64,000 bases of DNA from Clostridiales bacterium (GCA_012523775.1 JAAYTK010000062.1:1-64000); one strand, 5' to 3'. Counted from the first letter of the stretch, positions 31,468 to 44,105 are shown. Program-made: numbers and translations. Notes: generated by a model not told the origin, from the letters alone.

Positions 31468-31788
31468 TTATTCGTTATTAAATATAATGTCGGAGCCTAC
31501 CGCACGCTCCACGGATTTCTTAACATTTCTCATTCCTTTTCCGGTATTACCGGACACACCGGGAATCGGTATAATTGCAGGAAGCTGTGAGGTCGTATAA
31601 TTATCTATCTCTGCTTCCAGCTCTGCCTGAAGGCTTTCGGTTATATATATAACAGCATATTGTCCATCAGCCAGGTCCTTCAACTGCTTTGATGCCTCTG
31701 CGGCATTCTCTACAGGAAAGGTCTCTATGCCAATCGCGGCAAATCCATATATGCTGTCACGGTCACCTAATACAGCTACCTTATACAT
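31468..31788 (-). CDS. atpF: V/A-type ATP synthase subunit F
   Basis: YKVAVLGDRDSIYGFAAIGIETFPVE...IYITESL...IPIPG. Confidence 0.92.
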   Translation of the reverse strand: MYKVAVLGDRDSIYGFAAIGIETFPVENAAEASKQLKDLADGQYAVIYITESLQAELEAEIDNYTTSQLPAIIPIPGVSGNTGKGMRNVKKSVERAVGSDIIFNNE

Positions 31789-32794
31789 ACATCTCCCTCA
31801 ATCTTTCCCGGATAATATCATCCGATATGTCGTTTCTCTTACCAGACAGCAAAATTCTTACTGTCTTAATTTCGTTTTCCCTGGCTAATAAATATGCAGC
31901 CAGCGGTGACAGTGTAAACGGATTATATTTCTGTGGTCTTATAAATTCTATAATCCGGTTATCACACCAACGTTCGAAGGCCTGTGATGATTTCTTTAGT
32001 TCCTGAACTCCGTCGGCATAAACCGTGGTTTCCAGATAATCATATATAGCATCCATGCCCTCTAACGCACATTTAATCAGTTTATTTATGTCCAAGCTTT
32101 CACATTCGCAGAGTGCTCTCCTAAGAAAGTCTTCATCCTTCTTTGTTCTTAAACTTCGGATTGCGATATTAATATCAGCAGCTGCAACCTTTAACTCAAC
32201 ATATTGTGATAAAAGCTCATTTTCTGAGGCTTTTCCATGGGAATACATTCTGTCGAGAGCAGCTTTATCCAATACTATATCGCAAAGCTGGCTATCACCG
32301 GTACGAAGCTGTATCTGATATGCCTCCTCTGCCACCTCTCTCATATAATCAGGAAGTAGTGAAAAATCATGCTCGGAAACAGCCTTAATAATAACCTCCG
32401 GTTCGACAGTACCATTTGAGAGAAACAGATTGGGTGTCGTATCTCCTTTATATGTCTGTTTTATAGCCGCCTTTAAATTGTGATAATCATTTCCATAACG
32501 AAATGTATTAAAGACGGATATATCCTCTACCAACTCATTAAGAAGCTCCCATGTCTTTTCTCTTTCTGATACCAAAATCTGCTCCGAGGTCTGTGAGCTT
32601 TCATCGCCCCATCCCTTATCGTTCAAATAACGCAGACATTCAGCTTCAGTTCTGCAATTCATTAGCTGGTCAATATCTGACCTACTGAATAAACCCAGCT
32701 CTTTAGAACGAATACGGGCAACGGAATATAAATATAGCTTGTCAGTCATCTCATTCTTATCTGCTGAGAATCCGAGCTTTGTTTTTTTCTGCAA
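31781..32794 (-). CDS. atpC: V/A-type ATP synthase subunit C
   Basis: YLYSVARIRSKELGLFSRSDIDQLMNC...; operon position. Confidence 0.88.
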   Translation of the reverse strand: MQKKTKLGFSADKNEMTDKLYLYSVARIRSKELGLFSRSDIDQLMNCRTEAECLRYLNDKGWGDESSQTSEQILVSEREKTWELLNELVEDISVFNTFRYGNDYHNLKAAIKQTYKGDTTPNLFLSNGTVEPEVIIKAVSEHDFSLLPDYMREVAEEAYQIQLRTGDSQLCDIVLDKAALDRMYSHGKASENELLSQYVELKVAAADINIAIRSLRTKKDEDFLRRALCECESLDINKLIKCALEGMDAIYDYLETTVYADGVQELKKSSQAFERWCDNRIIEFIRPQKYNPFTLSPLAAYLLARENEIKTVRILLSGKRNDISDDIIRERLREMYV

Positions 32795-32820
32795 ACCGCT
32801 TCACCTTCTTTCCGGTCCTT

Positions 32821-33417
32821 CTATTCGAATAAAAACGCATTTACTTTATCCTGTAACTCTTCCTTTGCCTCATTAAATAAGGCATCAAAGGAACAGTTTT
32901 CTTCTATATCTCCATATACGAGTATAAAACCACCATTAATCATAGCACATTCCTTAGATATGGTAAGGGATGCGTTGGGAATCTCCTTAATGGCTGAATC
33001 CAAGCTTTTCTCAAATTTCTTAGGCATACGATCTAAATCAGCTTTGGAAAACTTAATTATACCCTGCTGTGTATGGGCATGTTTCTTAACGAGTTGAAGG
33101 ATTATTTCGAAATATTCAGTATCCGGAAGACTGGTAAGCTTATTCTTGGCTTTACAGATGATATCGCTAATAGCCTGTTGCTTCGCATCCAAAATCATCT
33201 GCCTTTTTATGAGTTTAGCACCTGATTCTGCTCGGCTTATAATAGCCTTCGCCTCGAGTGCGGGCTTTTCGGCAATCTTAGCGCACTCCTGCTTAGCCTC
33301 TTCTTCAGCTATAGACAGAATCTTTCCGGCCTCTTCCTTAGCCTCGGCAATAATTTTATCCACGCTTGCCTGGGCTTCTGCCTCAATTGCCTTAATAATT
33401 TTTTCTAATCCAGTCAT
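32821..33417 (-). CDS. atpE: V/A-type ATP synthase subunit E
   Basis: Coiled-coil KIIAEAKEEAGKILSIAEEEAKQE; operon position. Confidence 0.85.
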   Translation of the reverse strand: MTGLEKIIKAIEAEAQASVDKIIAEAKEEAGKILSIAEEEAKQECAKIAEKPALEAKAIISRAESGAKLIKRQMILDAKQQAISDIICKAKNKLTSLPDTEYFEIILQLVKKHAHTQQGIIKFSKADLDRMPKKFEKSLDSAIKEIPNASLTISKECAMINGGFILVYGDIEENCSFDALFNEAKEELQDKVNAFLFE

Positions 33418-33469
33418 TTAAACCTCCATCTGCCGTTTATAGACAAATAAATACTTTTTTAAAAGCATG

Positions 33470-35981
<2,512 letters not shown>

Positions 35982-36016
35982 TACACCTCCTTTACCTGGT
36001 TCTTCTTTGTCTTATA

Positions 36017-36325
36017 TTATACGACATTGGATACTACCAGGTCTATTGCTGCCTGTTCTTTTCCCTTCGCCAATTCTATAAGAAGCTGAACCTCTTTTTC
36101 CGCTTTCTTTTTTGCCTCCTCCAATATATGATTACTTCGAAGTACAGCATCTTTTATTTCTTTCTCTGCGTTCATTTGTGTTTCCTTAAGCATCGAAGCC
36201 GATAATTCTTTAGCCTTTTGAGTGGCCTCGGATATAATAGCTTCTTTCTTCGAAAGAGCTTCCTTGACCATCCTTTCGGCATTGACCTCAGCCTTACGGA
36301 CAGCTTGTACTGTTTCTTTTGCCAT
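36017..36325 (-). CDS. V/A-type ATP synthase subunit G/H-like peripheral stalk protein
   Basis: 102-aa coiled coil, first gene of the operon. Confidence 0.75.
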   Translation of the reverse strand: MAKETVQAVRKAEVNAERMVKEALSKKEAIISEATQKAKELSASMLKETQMNAEKEIKDAVLRSNHILEEAKKKAEKEVQLLIELAKGKEQAAIDLVVSNVV

Positions 36326-36504
36326 TGACTCACCTCACTATTTCCATTTTAGACAAAATAAACGCCTTAAGTATTATAGCTTATTTAATGATTTAATTCA
36401 ACTGAAATTGGCATATCCTTTCAACTATTATCATAAAGTTTTACCAATTATTAATATAAAATGTATATTTCTTTCGTCAATATTGACAAATAAATAACAA
36501 TCTT

Positions 36505-36668
36505 AACAAATAAAGAAGCTGTACATGAGTTTATGCTCATGATCAGCTTCTTCATAAAATTCATATGGTGCAAATCCGTTGCCATTCATTAAACTCTCCC
36601 CAGGTTCTCTGAGGGCAACCGATATTGCTAGGAGGAAAAATAATATAGACACCTGCCATTTTACGCCA
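36505..36668 (-). ncRNA. Candidate small structured RNA (or small ORF mRNA) between lacI and the V-ATPase operon
   Basis: TATAAT-like -10 (36672-36677 on minus), nested complementary arms (TAAAAT/ATTTTA; GGTGT/GCACC; ATCGGTTGCC/GGCAACGGAT with 1 mismatch), intrinsic terminator at the 3' end. Confidence 0.4.
36515..36550 (-). terminator. Intrinsic terminator
   Basis: GAAGCTG..CATGAG/CTCATG..CAGCTTC hairpin followed by TTTATTTGTT on the minus strand. Confidence 0.75.
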
Positions 36669-36741
36669 TGTATTATATGTTAAAACTCCCCTACATCGTT
36701 TCACATAATGAGACCATATCATAAAATGACCGGAAAATCTC

Positions 36742-37752
36742 TTAGTTAATATCTTTTACGGATTCACCGGGTATTAAACTTCCTTCAACAACAACCCTTT
36801 CAATAATATTAGCCTTTGGATTCTCAATCAATGCTATAAGCTTTTCTGCTGCATTCTTCCCTAAAGCTTTAGTATCCTGCTTAAGAGTAGTTAACTTCGG
36901 ATCCAGAACCTGTGACAGCAGTACACCGTCATAGCCTGCGATTGAAATATCCTCCGGAATTGACAGACCATAATCCTTTATTGCATTAATACCACCGACA
37001 CAGGAGAAGTCATCAGGAAATATTATGCATGTGGGACGATCCTTTAACTCCAATATATCCTTGGTTAGACGATATGTCGTTTCAGCATCATGATAAATTC
37101 CGCTTTTGACATATTCGTCCGGGATATCGATTCCCAATTCATTAAGTGTTTTATAGAAGCTGCCTACACGGTTTTTGGTTACCGAGGAATCGGCTCCGTG
37201 AATAAAGGATATCTTCCTGTGTCCTTTCTCATATATATATAAGATTAAATCTCTCATACCCTTAACATTGTCAGATACTATGGCTGTACGGTTGTCAAAA
37301 ACATGATCGATGGTTACGACAGGCAAATCACTATGAATTAGCTCTATAACGTCGGGATCTGAAAAATCAATACAGGCAATAACTACGCCGTCAACACCTC
37401 TGTATTTACTATGCTCATAATAGGACATAGTCTTAAGTCCAATATGCTTATTGATGAAGGTGATATCATAACCATGGCTTTCTGCCTCTACCTTAAAGCT
37501 GTCCAGCACATTAGCAAAATACTCATGGGTAAGTCCGCTCTGTGCCTCATCTACAAACAATACTCCGATATTATAGGTACGGTTTGTTTTCAACGCTCTG
37601 GCAAATAAATTAGGATAATACCCCATTTCTTTTGCAACATTTAATATATTTCTTTTTGTAACCTCCGAAATATCACTATGATTATTTAATGCTTTACTTA
37701 CAGTAGCCACCGACACGCCACATCTGATTGATATATCCTTAATCGAAACCAT
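36742..37752 (-). CDS. LacI family transcriptional regulator
   Basis: VSIKDISIRCGVSVATVSKALNNHSDISEVTKRNIL HTH and periplasmic-binding-like domain. Confidence 0.94.
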   Translation of the reverse strand: MVSIKDISIRCGVSVATVSKALNNHSDISEVTKRNILNVAKEMGYYPNLFARALKTNRTYNIGVLFVDEAQSGLTHEYFANVLDSFKVEAESHGYDITFINKHIGLKTMSYYEHSKYRGVDGVVIACIDFSDPDVIELIHSDLPVVTIDHVFDNRTAIVSDNVKGMRDLILYIYEKGHRKISFIHGADSSVTKNRVGSFYKTLNELGIDIPDEYVKSGIYHDAETTYRLTKDILELKDRPTCIIFPDDFSCVGGINAIKDYGLSIPEDISIAGYDGVLLSQVLDPKLTTLKQDTKALGKNAAEKLIALIENPKANIIERVVVEGSLIPGESVKDIN

Positions 37753-37784
37753 TCGGATCCCCTATCGTTTATACTAATTTATCA

Positions 37785-37798
37785 ACTTAATCGTTTTC
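37785..37798. promoter_or_regulatory. Candidate LacI-family operator copy 1
   Basis: ACTTAATCGTTTTC (CG-centred), upstream of lacI-like gene; identical 14-mer at 37937. Confidence 0.4.
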
Positions 37799-37936
37799 TG
37801 TAATCAGTTTTGTGCATTTTGTATAAATTATTCTTAATTTACTAACAATTCTTAAAACTAATGACAAATTAATATCATTAATACACTCATATAATAACCC
37901 TTTTCTGCGTTTATTGCAAGTATTATTTTGAAATTT

Positions 37937-37950
37937 ACTTAATCGTTTTC
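37937..37950. promoter_or_regulatory. Candidate LacI-family operator copy 2
   Basis: Exact second copy of ACTTAATCGTTTTC. Confidence 0.4.
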
Positions 37951-38029
37951 GGAAAAGCTGCTAATACTTAATTTTTTCTTATAAAATAATGAGAATTAGG
38001 AATAAAAAATGATTTTTATGAAATAATAA

Positions 38030-38345
38030 TTTACAGATACGGGCTAATGCTCTGTAGCATCATGTGTAACTGGATTATAGAGCCGTCTGTATCTACTGAT
38101 AGAGAGATATGTTTGTGATTTAGTCTCAGAATTGCAAACGGTGGTTGACTCAGAAAATGAGGTGGTAGCGTTGAAAAGTCTGGTTTTAACAAACGAGGCA
38201 TTATACTTTCAAGCTTCCGGGCAGGAATACTAACCTGGATTGGTATAAGTTCTTGTAGTTCTCATTGTCGAGGTTATACCAACAACTGAATATTGAGACA
38301 CCAGATGGCAGTAAGCAGGGATTTATCCCTGCTTACTGTCATTTA
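38030..38345. other. Unexplained structured intergenic region (candidate ncRNA or mobile-element remnant)
   Basis: Several complementary arms, a 14-bp perfect hairpin at 38309-38338, and short overlapping ORFs on both strands without a recognisable family. Confidence 0.35.
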
Positions 38346-38377
38346 TGAATAATTCTATTATATAGAAAACATACAGT

Positions 38378-39655
38378 CTATGATCTCAGTTTATTCGCGT
38401 GGAGGTCATAGCCTGAGGGAGACTGGAAGATTCTTAATCCGAACTCTCCCGCTACAGCATATATGTGATCAAATATATCGGATTGAACACCCTCATAATT
38501 AATCCATGCAGTATCCCTTGTAAACGCATATATTTCCATCGGAATACCGGTTTCCCCTGGAGCCAGCTGACGTACCATCATAATCTTATTTTGATCAATG
38601 CCGGGATGGTTGGCAAGATAACTCTTTAGATAGGCGCGGAATGTCCCGATATTAGTCATTCGCCTTCCATTGATCTTCTGCTCGGTATCAATTTTATTCT
38701 CAATATTATATGCCTCAAGCTCCATCTCTTTATCTTTGATATAATCCTTAAGATAATGTACCTTCTTTAATTTTTCAATCATTTCATCCGAACAGAAGGT
38801 AACCGAGTTGACATCTATATAAATGGACCTCTTTATTCTCCTTCCTCCAAACTGAAACATGCCTCTCCAGTTCTTAAAGGAATCCGAAATAAGCGCATAG
38901 GCCGGTATGGTTACATAGGTTTTGTCCCAGTTTTGAACCTTCACGGTATTGAGAGTTATGTCGATGACATCACCGTCCGCACCGTATTTAGGCATTTCTA
39001 TCCAATCCCCGATTCTAAGCATATCATTTGATGTTAACTGTATACCTGCTATAAACCCAAGTATGGAATCTTTAAATACAAAAGAAAACACTGCCGCCAA
39101 AGCACCGATACTGCTTAACAGGATTATCGGACTCTGGTCTAATAGCGTTGCTATTATAACAATACCGATTATTATAAAGACTACAATTTTTACGACCTGC
39201 AAAAGTCCCTTTATCGGTCTTACATTTGAAATTGGCTTCATTCGATATATGTCGTCGATGGAATCCAGAAGCGCGCTTACTACGAAGGTAAGTACGATTA
39301 ATACATAGATGGTCGTTATACGCTGTAATATTTCCGCTAACTCCGGATTCTCATATAAGACTGTCAGGCTATAGAACAATACCCCCGGAATTATTAAAAA
39401 GATTCTGTTAATAACCTTATGCTCCAGTAAGATATCATCCCATTTTAATTTGTTTCTTTTGATTATTTTAATTATTATTTTTAACAGTACTTTTTTTAGA
39501 ATTATATATACAAGAATGCAGACGACTAATATTGCAACTGTTATTGCAAGAGATGTCAGTAATTTTGCCATACCGCCGTCTGCTCCGTTATTCTTGAAGA
39601 AATCCATCAGTAAATCCTTCATATCCTTTGAAACCTCCCATAAAATTCTCTTCAT
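38378..39655 (-). CDS. Mechanosensitive ion channel family protein (MscS/YbdG-like)
   Basis: SSIGALAAVFSFVFKDSILGFIAGIQLTSNDMLRIGDWIEMPKYGADGDVIDITLNTVKVQNWD. Confidence 0.92.
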   Translation of the reverse strand: MKRILWEVSKDMKDLLMDFFKNNGADGGMAKLLTSLAITVAILVVCILVYIILKKVLLKIIIKIIKRNKLKWDDILLEHKVINRIFLIIPGVLFYSLTVLYENPELAEILQRITTIYVLIVLTFVVSALLDSIDDIYRMKPISNVRPIKGLLQVVKIVVFIIIGIVIIATLLDQSPIILLSSIGALAAVFSFVFKDSILGFIAGIQLTSNDMLRIGDWIEMPKYGADGDVIDITLNTVKVQNWDKTYVTIPAYALISDSFKNWRGMFQFGGRRIKRSIYIDVNSVTFCSDEMIEKLKKVHYLKDYIKDKEMELEAYNIENKIDTEQKINGRRMTNIGTFRAYLKSYLANHPGIDQNKIMMVRQLAPGETGIPMEIYAFTRDTAWINYEGVQSDIFDHIYAVAGEFGLRIFQSPSGYDLHANKLRS

Positions 39656-39863
39656 ATCTTATATCCTTTTAATTTGCTCTATTTATATTCTCTATGTTAT
39701 GGGAAAATATTTCAAGTCCTTATTTGAATTCTTAATAGATTTTAATGATTATTAGTATTCATTTTGGTATAATAAGTTATCAAAGCTAAATAATTTATCA
39801 TGTTTTTCGATAATATAATATAGACTGACATAGCTCGTCCGAGTCGTGTCAAGGGCTAATTAA

Positions 39864-42554
39864 TTGATAAGAGGTGCTATTATGTGGGCTGCAAAATCAC
39901 AGGAAGAAATCTTTAATGAACTTAATGTCGATCCTAAAACTGGTCTGTCTATGGATGAGGCAGGTAAAAGACTCGAGCTTTATGGAATGAATAAATTAAA
40001 GGGTAAGTCTAAGAAAAGCGTGTTTATTCTTTTTTTATCCCAGCTTAAGGATATGCTTATTTATGTTTTATTGGGAGCCGCGGCTATTACCTTGGTAATA
40101 GGCGAATATACGGATGCCATTATCATATTGTTAGTAGTGGCATTAAATGCGATAATCGGTGTTGCACAGGAATATAAGGCGGAAAAGGCGGTTGAAGCCC
40201 TGCAAAAACTAACCACTCCTAAATCCTTGGTTCGAAGAGACAGTGAGATTATAGAGATAAATTCCGAGGAGGTTGTACCCGGTGACATCATAATACTTGA
40301 TGCAGGAAGGTTCATTCCTGCGGACATAAGACTTACCGAGTCCGCCAATCTTCAGATAGAGGAATCCGCATTAACCGGAGAATCCGTTCCGACTGACAAA
40401 AATGCTTCTGCGGTCATATCGGATCCCAAAACATCTCTTGGAGACAAGGTTAACATGGCATTTATGTCTACCCTTGTCACCTATGGCAGAGGCGAGGGAA
40501 TCGTCGTAGCCACCGGCATGAATACTGAAATAGGTAAGATAGCCAAGATACTTGATGAGGATTCAAATGAAATGACTCCCCTGCAAAAAAAGCTGGATGA
40601 GCTTGGACGTATTCTTGGCATTCTGGCTATTGGAATCTGTGTAATTATATTTGTTATAGCATTGTTTCAGAAAAGGGATATTATGGAGATGTTCCTAACT
40701 GCCATAAGTCTTGCCGTAGCTGCCATTCCGGAGGGCTTAGCAGCCATTGTAGCGGTGGTGTTAGCCCTGGGTGTAACCAGAATGTCTAAAATAAATGCCA
40801 TAGTTAAAAAGCTTCCTGCCGTTGAAACTCTTGGTTCAGTCAATATCATATGTTCTGATAAAACAGGTACTCTGACACAGAATAAGATGACGGTTGTTAA
40901 ACAATATACACATGGTCTGCTTACTGAAGTAGGACAATCCTCTTCCAATCTGACAGGAACTATAGAGGAAAGTGAGATGATTAAGACTCTTGTTTTATGC
41001 TCTGATGCGACCTATGAAAACGAACAGGGAACAGGCGACCCAACTGAAATAGCCCTTATTATTCTGGGTAATAAGTATAATATGACTAAGAATATCTTAA
41101 ACAAGCAGCATAAAAGAGTCTCTGAGTTTCCGTTTGATTCCGACAGAAAGCTTATGTCCACCCTAAATGAAGAAGGTGATGTGTATAGAGTTAATACAAA
41201 AGGAGCAATAGATAATCTGCTTAAAATATGTTCCCATGCACTGATAGACGGAGAAGTCGTACCCCTAACCGACGATATCAAGGATGATTATCTTAGGGTT
41301 ACTGAGGAAATGTCAGATTCCGCTCTTCGTGTTCTTGGGGCAGCCTATAAGATAACCCCTTCAATTCTTGAGCCGGAGGAAATGGAGAAGGATTTGATTA
41401 TTGCCGGTCTTGTAGGAATGATCGATCCCCCAAGACTTGAGGTAAAGGACTCCATTCGTGAGGCTAAGAATGCCGGAATCACACCCATAATGATAACAGG
41501 CGACCATAAGAATACAGCGGTTGCCATAGCAAAAGAGCTTGAGATAGCCGAAGGATTGGAACAAAGCATAACCGGTGTCGAGATAGATGCAATGTCAGAT
41601 GAGGAGTTTTCTAATCAAATAAATAAATACAGAGTATTTGCCAGAGTATCTCCCGAACATAAGGTTAAAATAGTCAGAGCATTTAAAGCCCATGGTAATA
41701 TCGTGTCTATGACAGGCGACGGCGTTAATGATGCTCCGTCCTTAAAATATGCCGATATCGGAGTCGCCATGGGAATAACCGGTACGGATGTTGCAAAGGG
41801 TGCCAGCGACATGATTCTTACTGATGATAATTTTACAACAATTGTCCATGCCATAGAAGAAGGAAGAAACATTTATAATAATATAAAAAAGACGGTTATA
41901 TTCCTACTTTCCTGCAATTTAGGAGAGGTTATAACCATCTTCATATCAATACTTTTAAACTGGCCCGTTCCTTTACTTGCGACACATCTTCTTTGGATAA
42001 ACCTTATCACAGACTCTCTTCCAGCTATATCATTGGGTATAGACCCCGGGGACCATGATGTCATGAGGCAAAAACCGAGAAACCCGAAGGAAAGCTTCTT
42101 TGCCAGAGGTGCCGGTGTTCGTGCCATATTAGGCGGTGTTCTTATAGGTCTGCTTACTTTGGCTGCATTCTACTGCGGATTATGGGAGCATAATTATCCT
42201 CTCGGCGTAATCATTACAGATTTAGACAACCCACAATATGCGAACGTATTAACCTATTCAAGAACAATGGCATTCGTAGTTTTGGCGGCTTCTCAGCTGT
42301 TCTACTCACTGTCGATGAGAAGCGAAACAAAATCCATCTTCCAGGTAGGAGTATTCAAGAATAAATACCTAATAGGTTCTATAATAGTCGGCCTCTTACT
42401 ACAATTAGCGGTAATCTCTGTTCCTTTTCTCGCAAAAGGATTCCAGGTACAGAATCTGTCACTAAAGGATTGGGGCTTCGTAATGGTATTTGCCATCATT
42501 CCCTTATTGGTAAACGAGATAATTAAGCTGTTCATTCGATTATTAAGCGATTAA
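39864..42554 (+). CDS. Cation-translocating P-type ATPase (Ca2+ / SERCA-PMCA-like)
   Basis: SDKTGTLTQNKMTVVK, TGDGVNDAPSLKYADIGVAMG, PEGLAAIVAVVLALG; start could be at M-WAAKSQEE. Confidence 0.94.
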   Translation: MIRGAIMWAAKSQEEIFNELNVDPKTGLSMDEAGKRLELYGMNKLKGKSKKSVFILFLSQLKDMLIYVLLGAAAITLVIGEYTDAIIILLVVALNAIIGVAQEYKAEKAVEALQKLTTPKSLVRRDSEIIEINSEEVVPGDIIILDAGRFIPADIRLTESANLQIEESALTGESVPTDKNASAVISDPKTSLGDKVNMAFMSTLVTYGRGEGIVVATGMNTEIGKIAKILDEDSNEMTPLQKKLDELGRILGILAIGICVIIFVIALFQKRDIMEMFLTAISLAVAAIPEGLAAIVAVVLALGVTRMSKINAIVKKLPAVETLGSVNIICSDKTGTLTQNKMTVVKQYTHGLLTEVGQSSSNLTGTIEESEMIKTLVLCSDATYENEQGTGDPTEIALIILGNKYNMTKNILNKQHKRVSEFPFDSDRKLMSTLNEEGDVYRVNTKGAIDNLLKICSHALIDGEVVPLTDDIKDDYLRVTEEMSDSALRVLGAAYKITPSILEPEEMEKDLIIAGLVGMIDPPRLEVKDSIREAKNAGITPIMITGDHKNTAVAIAKELEIAEGLEQSITGVEIDAMSDEEFSNQINKYRVFARVSPEHKVKIVRAFKAHGNIVSMTGDGVNDAPSLKYADIGVAMGITGTDVAKGASDMILTDDNFTTIVHAIEEGRNIYNNIKKTVIFLLSCNLGEVITIFISILLNWPVPLLATHLLWINLITDSLPAISLGIDPGDHDVMRQKPRNPKESFFARGAGVRAILGGVLIGLLTLAAFYCGLWEHNYPLGVIITDLDNPQYANVLTYSRTMAFVVLAASQLFYSLSMRSETKSIFQVGVFKNKYLIGSIIVGLLLQLAVISVPFLAKGFQVQNLSLKDWGFVMVFAIIPLLVNEIIKLFIRLLSD

Positions 42555-42555
42555 A

Positions 42556-42604
42556 TCGGTACCAAATCGGTACCTGGTACCGAAACGAAACGGTACCAGG
42601 TACC
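42556..42604. repeat. GGTACC-palindrome repeat locus 1 (terminator-like hairpin between convergent genes)
   Basis: Five GGTACC sites; perfect 14-bp inverted repeat GGTACCTGGTACCG/CGGTACCAGGTACC with 8-nt loop, then TTTT. Confidence 0.85.
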
Positions 42605-42606
42605 TT

Positions 42607-43212
42607 TTATGCAATCTGAAATCTTTTTCTATGGGTCCTGTACTGTGACAGCTTACCCTCATATCTCAACTCGAGGTTAGGATTGATCCTTATATCTTTA
42701 GGCTTTACAAGAGCTATATTCTTATTAAATATATGTATACCACTTTGATACAGCACATAGGCAACAAACTGCGAGCAAAAATACCTTTGCTTCGAACGTA
42801 TCGGTATGTTAAAGGCTGCCGCTATCAAGCCCAGGTAATTATATGAATAGCTATGCCTATTCTCGTTGAATACTTCTATCACTCTTCTCAGTTCATTATA
42901 TTGCTGCACAGTTATCCTGAGACTATATATTCTGCAATCCGTGGATTCAAACCGCCCAAACACACCCTTATCAATATACTCTCTGATAAAACCGGCATTG
43001 AAAGGATTATAAATTCCTCTTCTGGCGAAGCTGTACATTTCCATTAGTTCCTCATCAAATGCTATAGATGCATGGGCATATGGCTCATGGGTGTAAAGCC
43101 GAATGGCCCTGGACGGTAATGTACTCGTCTGAGTCAATACTATATATATCTCTTTAGTCCTTTTTGTCTCGTTTTCTAAAATAAGATTATTAAACGTCTT
43201 ATGGTTTCTCAT
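42607..43212 (-). CDS. NlpC/P60- or YiiX-like papain-fold protein (uncharacterised)
   Basis: THEPYAHASIAFDEEL and RYFCSQFVAYVLYQSGI catalytic-type His and Cys contexts. Confidence 0.65.
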   Translation of the reverse strand: MRNHKTFNNLILENETKRTKEIYIVLTQTSTLPSRAIRLYTHEPYAHASIAFDEELMEMYSFARRGIYNPFNAGFIREYIDKGVFGRFESTDCRIYSLRITVQQYNELRRVIEVFNENRHSYSYNYLGLIAAAFNIPIRSKQRYFCSQFVAYVLYQSGIHIFNKNIALVKPKDIRINPNLELRYEGKLSQYRTHRKRFQIA

Positions 43213-43340
43213 TAATTTAACCTACTTTGTTATAATAATTTTATTTTCTTTATAAAATTTTAATATCTGAGACATATTATATTATATGAGGATAAATTAA
43301 TCAACGAAAAAATACCGTTATAGGAGCATATATTTTCGTC

Positions 43341-44105
43341 TTACTGTTTAATACCGGTATAAATTAATATTGCATCCCTTAGAAATTCTGCCATACCGGG
43401 CTTTCTTTTGTCATAATAAGCAGTAAACCGTTCATCATCCACATACATCTGAGCCAATCCTGCGTGAGCTTCCTTACTGTAATCCTTCCATGTAAATGTC
43501 AGCCATTTCTTATGCAGTTCACAGGCTTTTTGTGCTAAGTCACCAGCAGGATCCTTTGTTTCCATAGCAGCCTCTAAAGTATCAAGAACCTCGATACTCA
43601 GTTTTTCAAATTCCTCATATTGCTCCTTGGTCATCTTCATAAACTTATCATTGGATGCTTTTACCGTTTCTTCACCATATTTCTCACGTACTTCCTTACC
43701 ATACTTACGTTCATTTTCATCTAATAGATTTCTTTTAAAACCTTCAAATTTTTCATTATCCTTCATCTTTAATCTCCCTTCCTTAGCCTGTATTGACCTC
43801 TCAACATTATTGATCAGCAAATCAAGTTGCTTCCTCTTATTCAGAAGCTGCTCCCTGTGAGTTGTTAATGCCCTCAATTCATCAAAGTCAGTGGAATCTA
43901 AAATTTCCTTTATCTTATCAATACTAAAATCCAGCTCTCTATAGAAAAGAATCTGCTGTAAACGGTCGACTTCTTTGCTGCCATAGATTCTATAACCTGA
44001 CGAATTAATCCTAGCCGGCTGTAAAATTCCCACCTCATCATAATACCTAAGAGTTCTGGTACTGACCCCAGCCATCTTTGCCAGCTTCAAAATTGTATAT
44101 TCCAC
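43341..44105 (-). CDS. MerR family regulator with TipAS-type effector domain
   Basis: KLAKMAGVSTRTLRYYDEVGILQPARINSSGYRIY; C-terminal TipAS-like. Confidence 0.92.
   Translation of the reverse strand: MEYTILKLAKMAGVSTRTLRYYDEVGILQPARINSSGYRIYGSKEVDRLQQILFYRELDFSIDKIKEILDSTDFDELRALTTHREQLLNKRKQLDLLINNVERSIQAKEGRLKMKDNEKFEGFKRNLLDENERKYGKEVREKYGEETVKASNDKFMKMTKEQYEEFEKLSIEVLDTLEAAMETKDPAGDLAQKACELHKKWLTFTWKDYSKEAHAGLAQMYVDDERFTAYYDKRKPGMAEFLRDAILIYTGIKQ

Noticed and set aside
39780-39863. Riboswitch (yybP-ykoY-like) upstream of the P-type ATPase
   Set aside because: Only a small hairpin (GACA..CTCGTCCGAG..TGTC) is visible; the conserved motif elements are not present.
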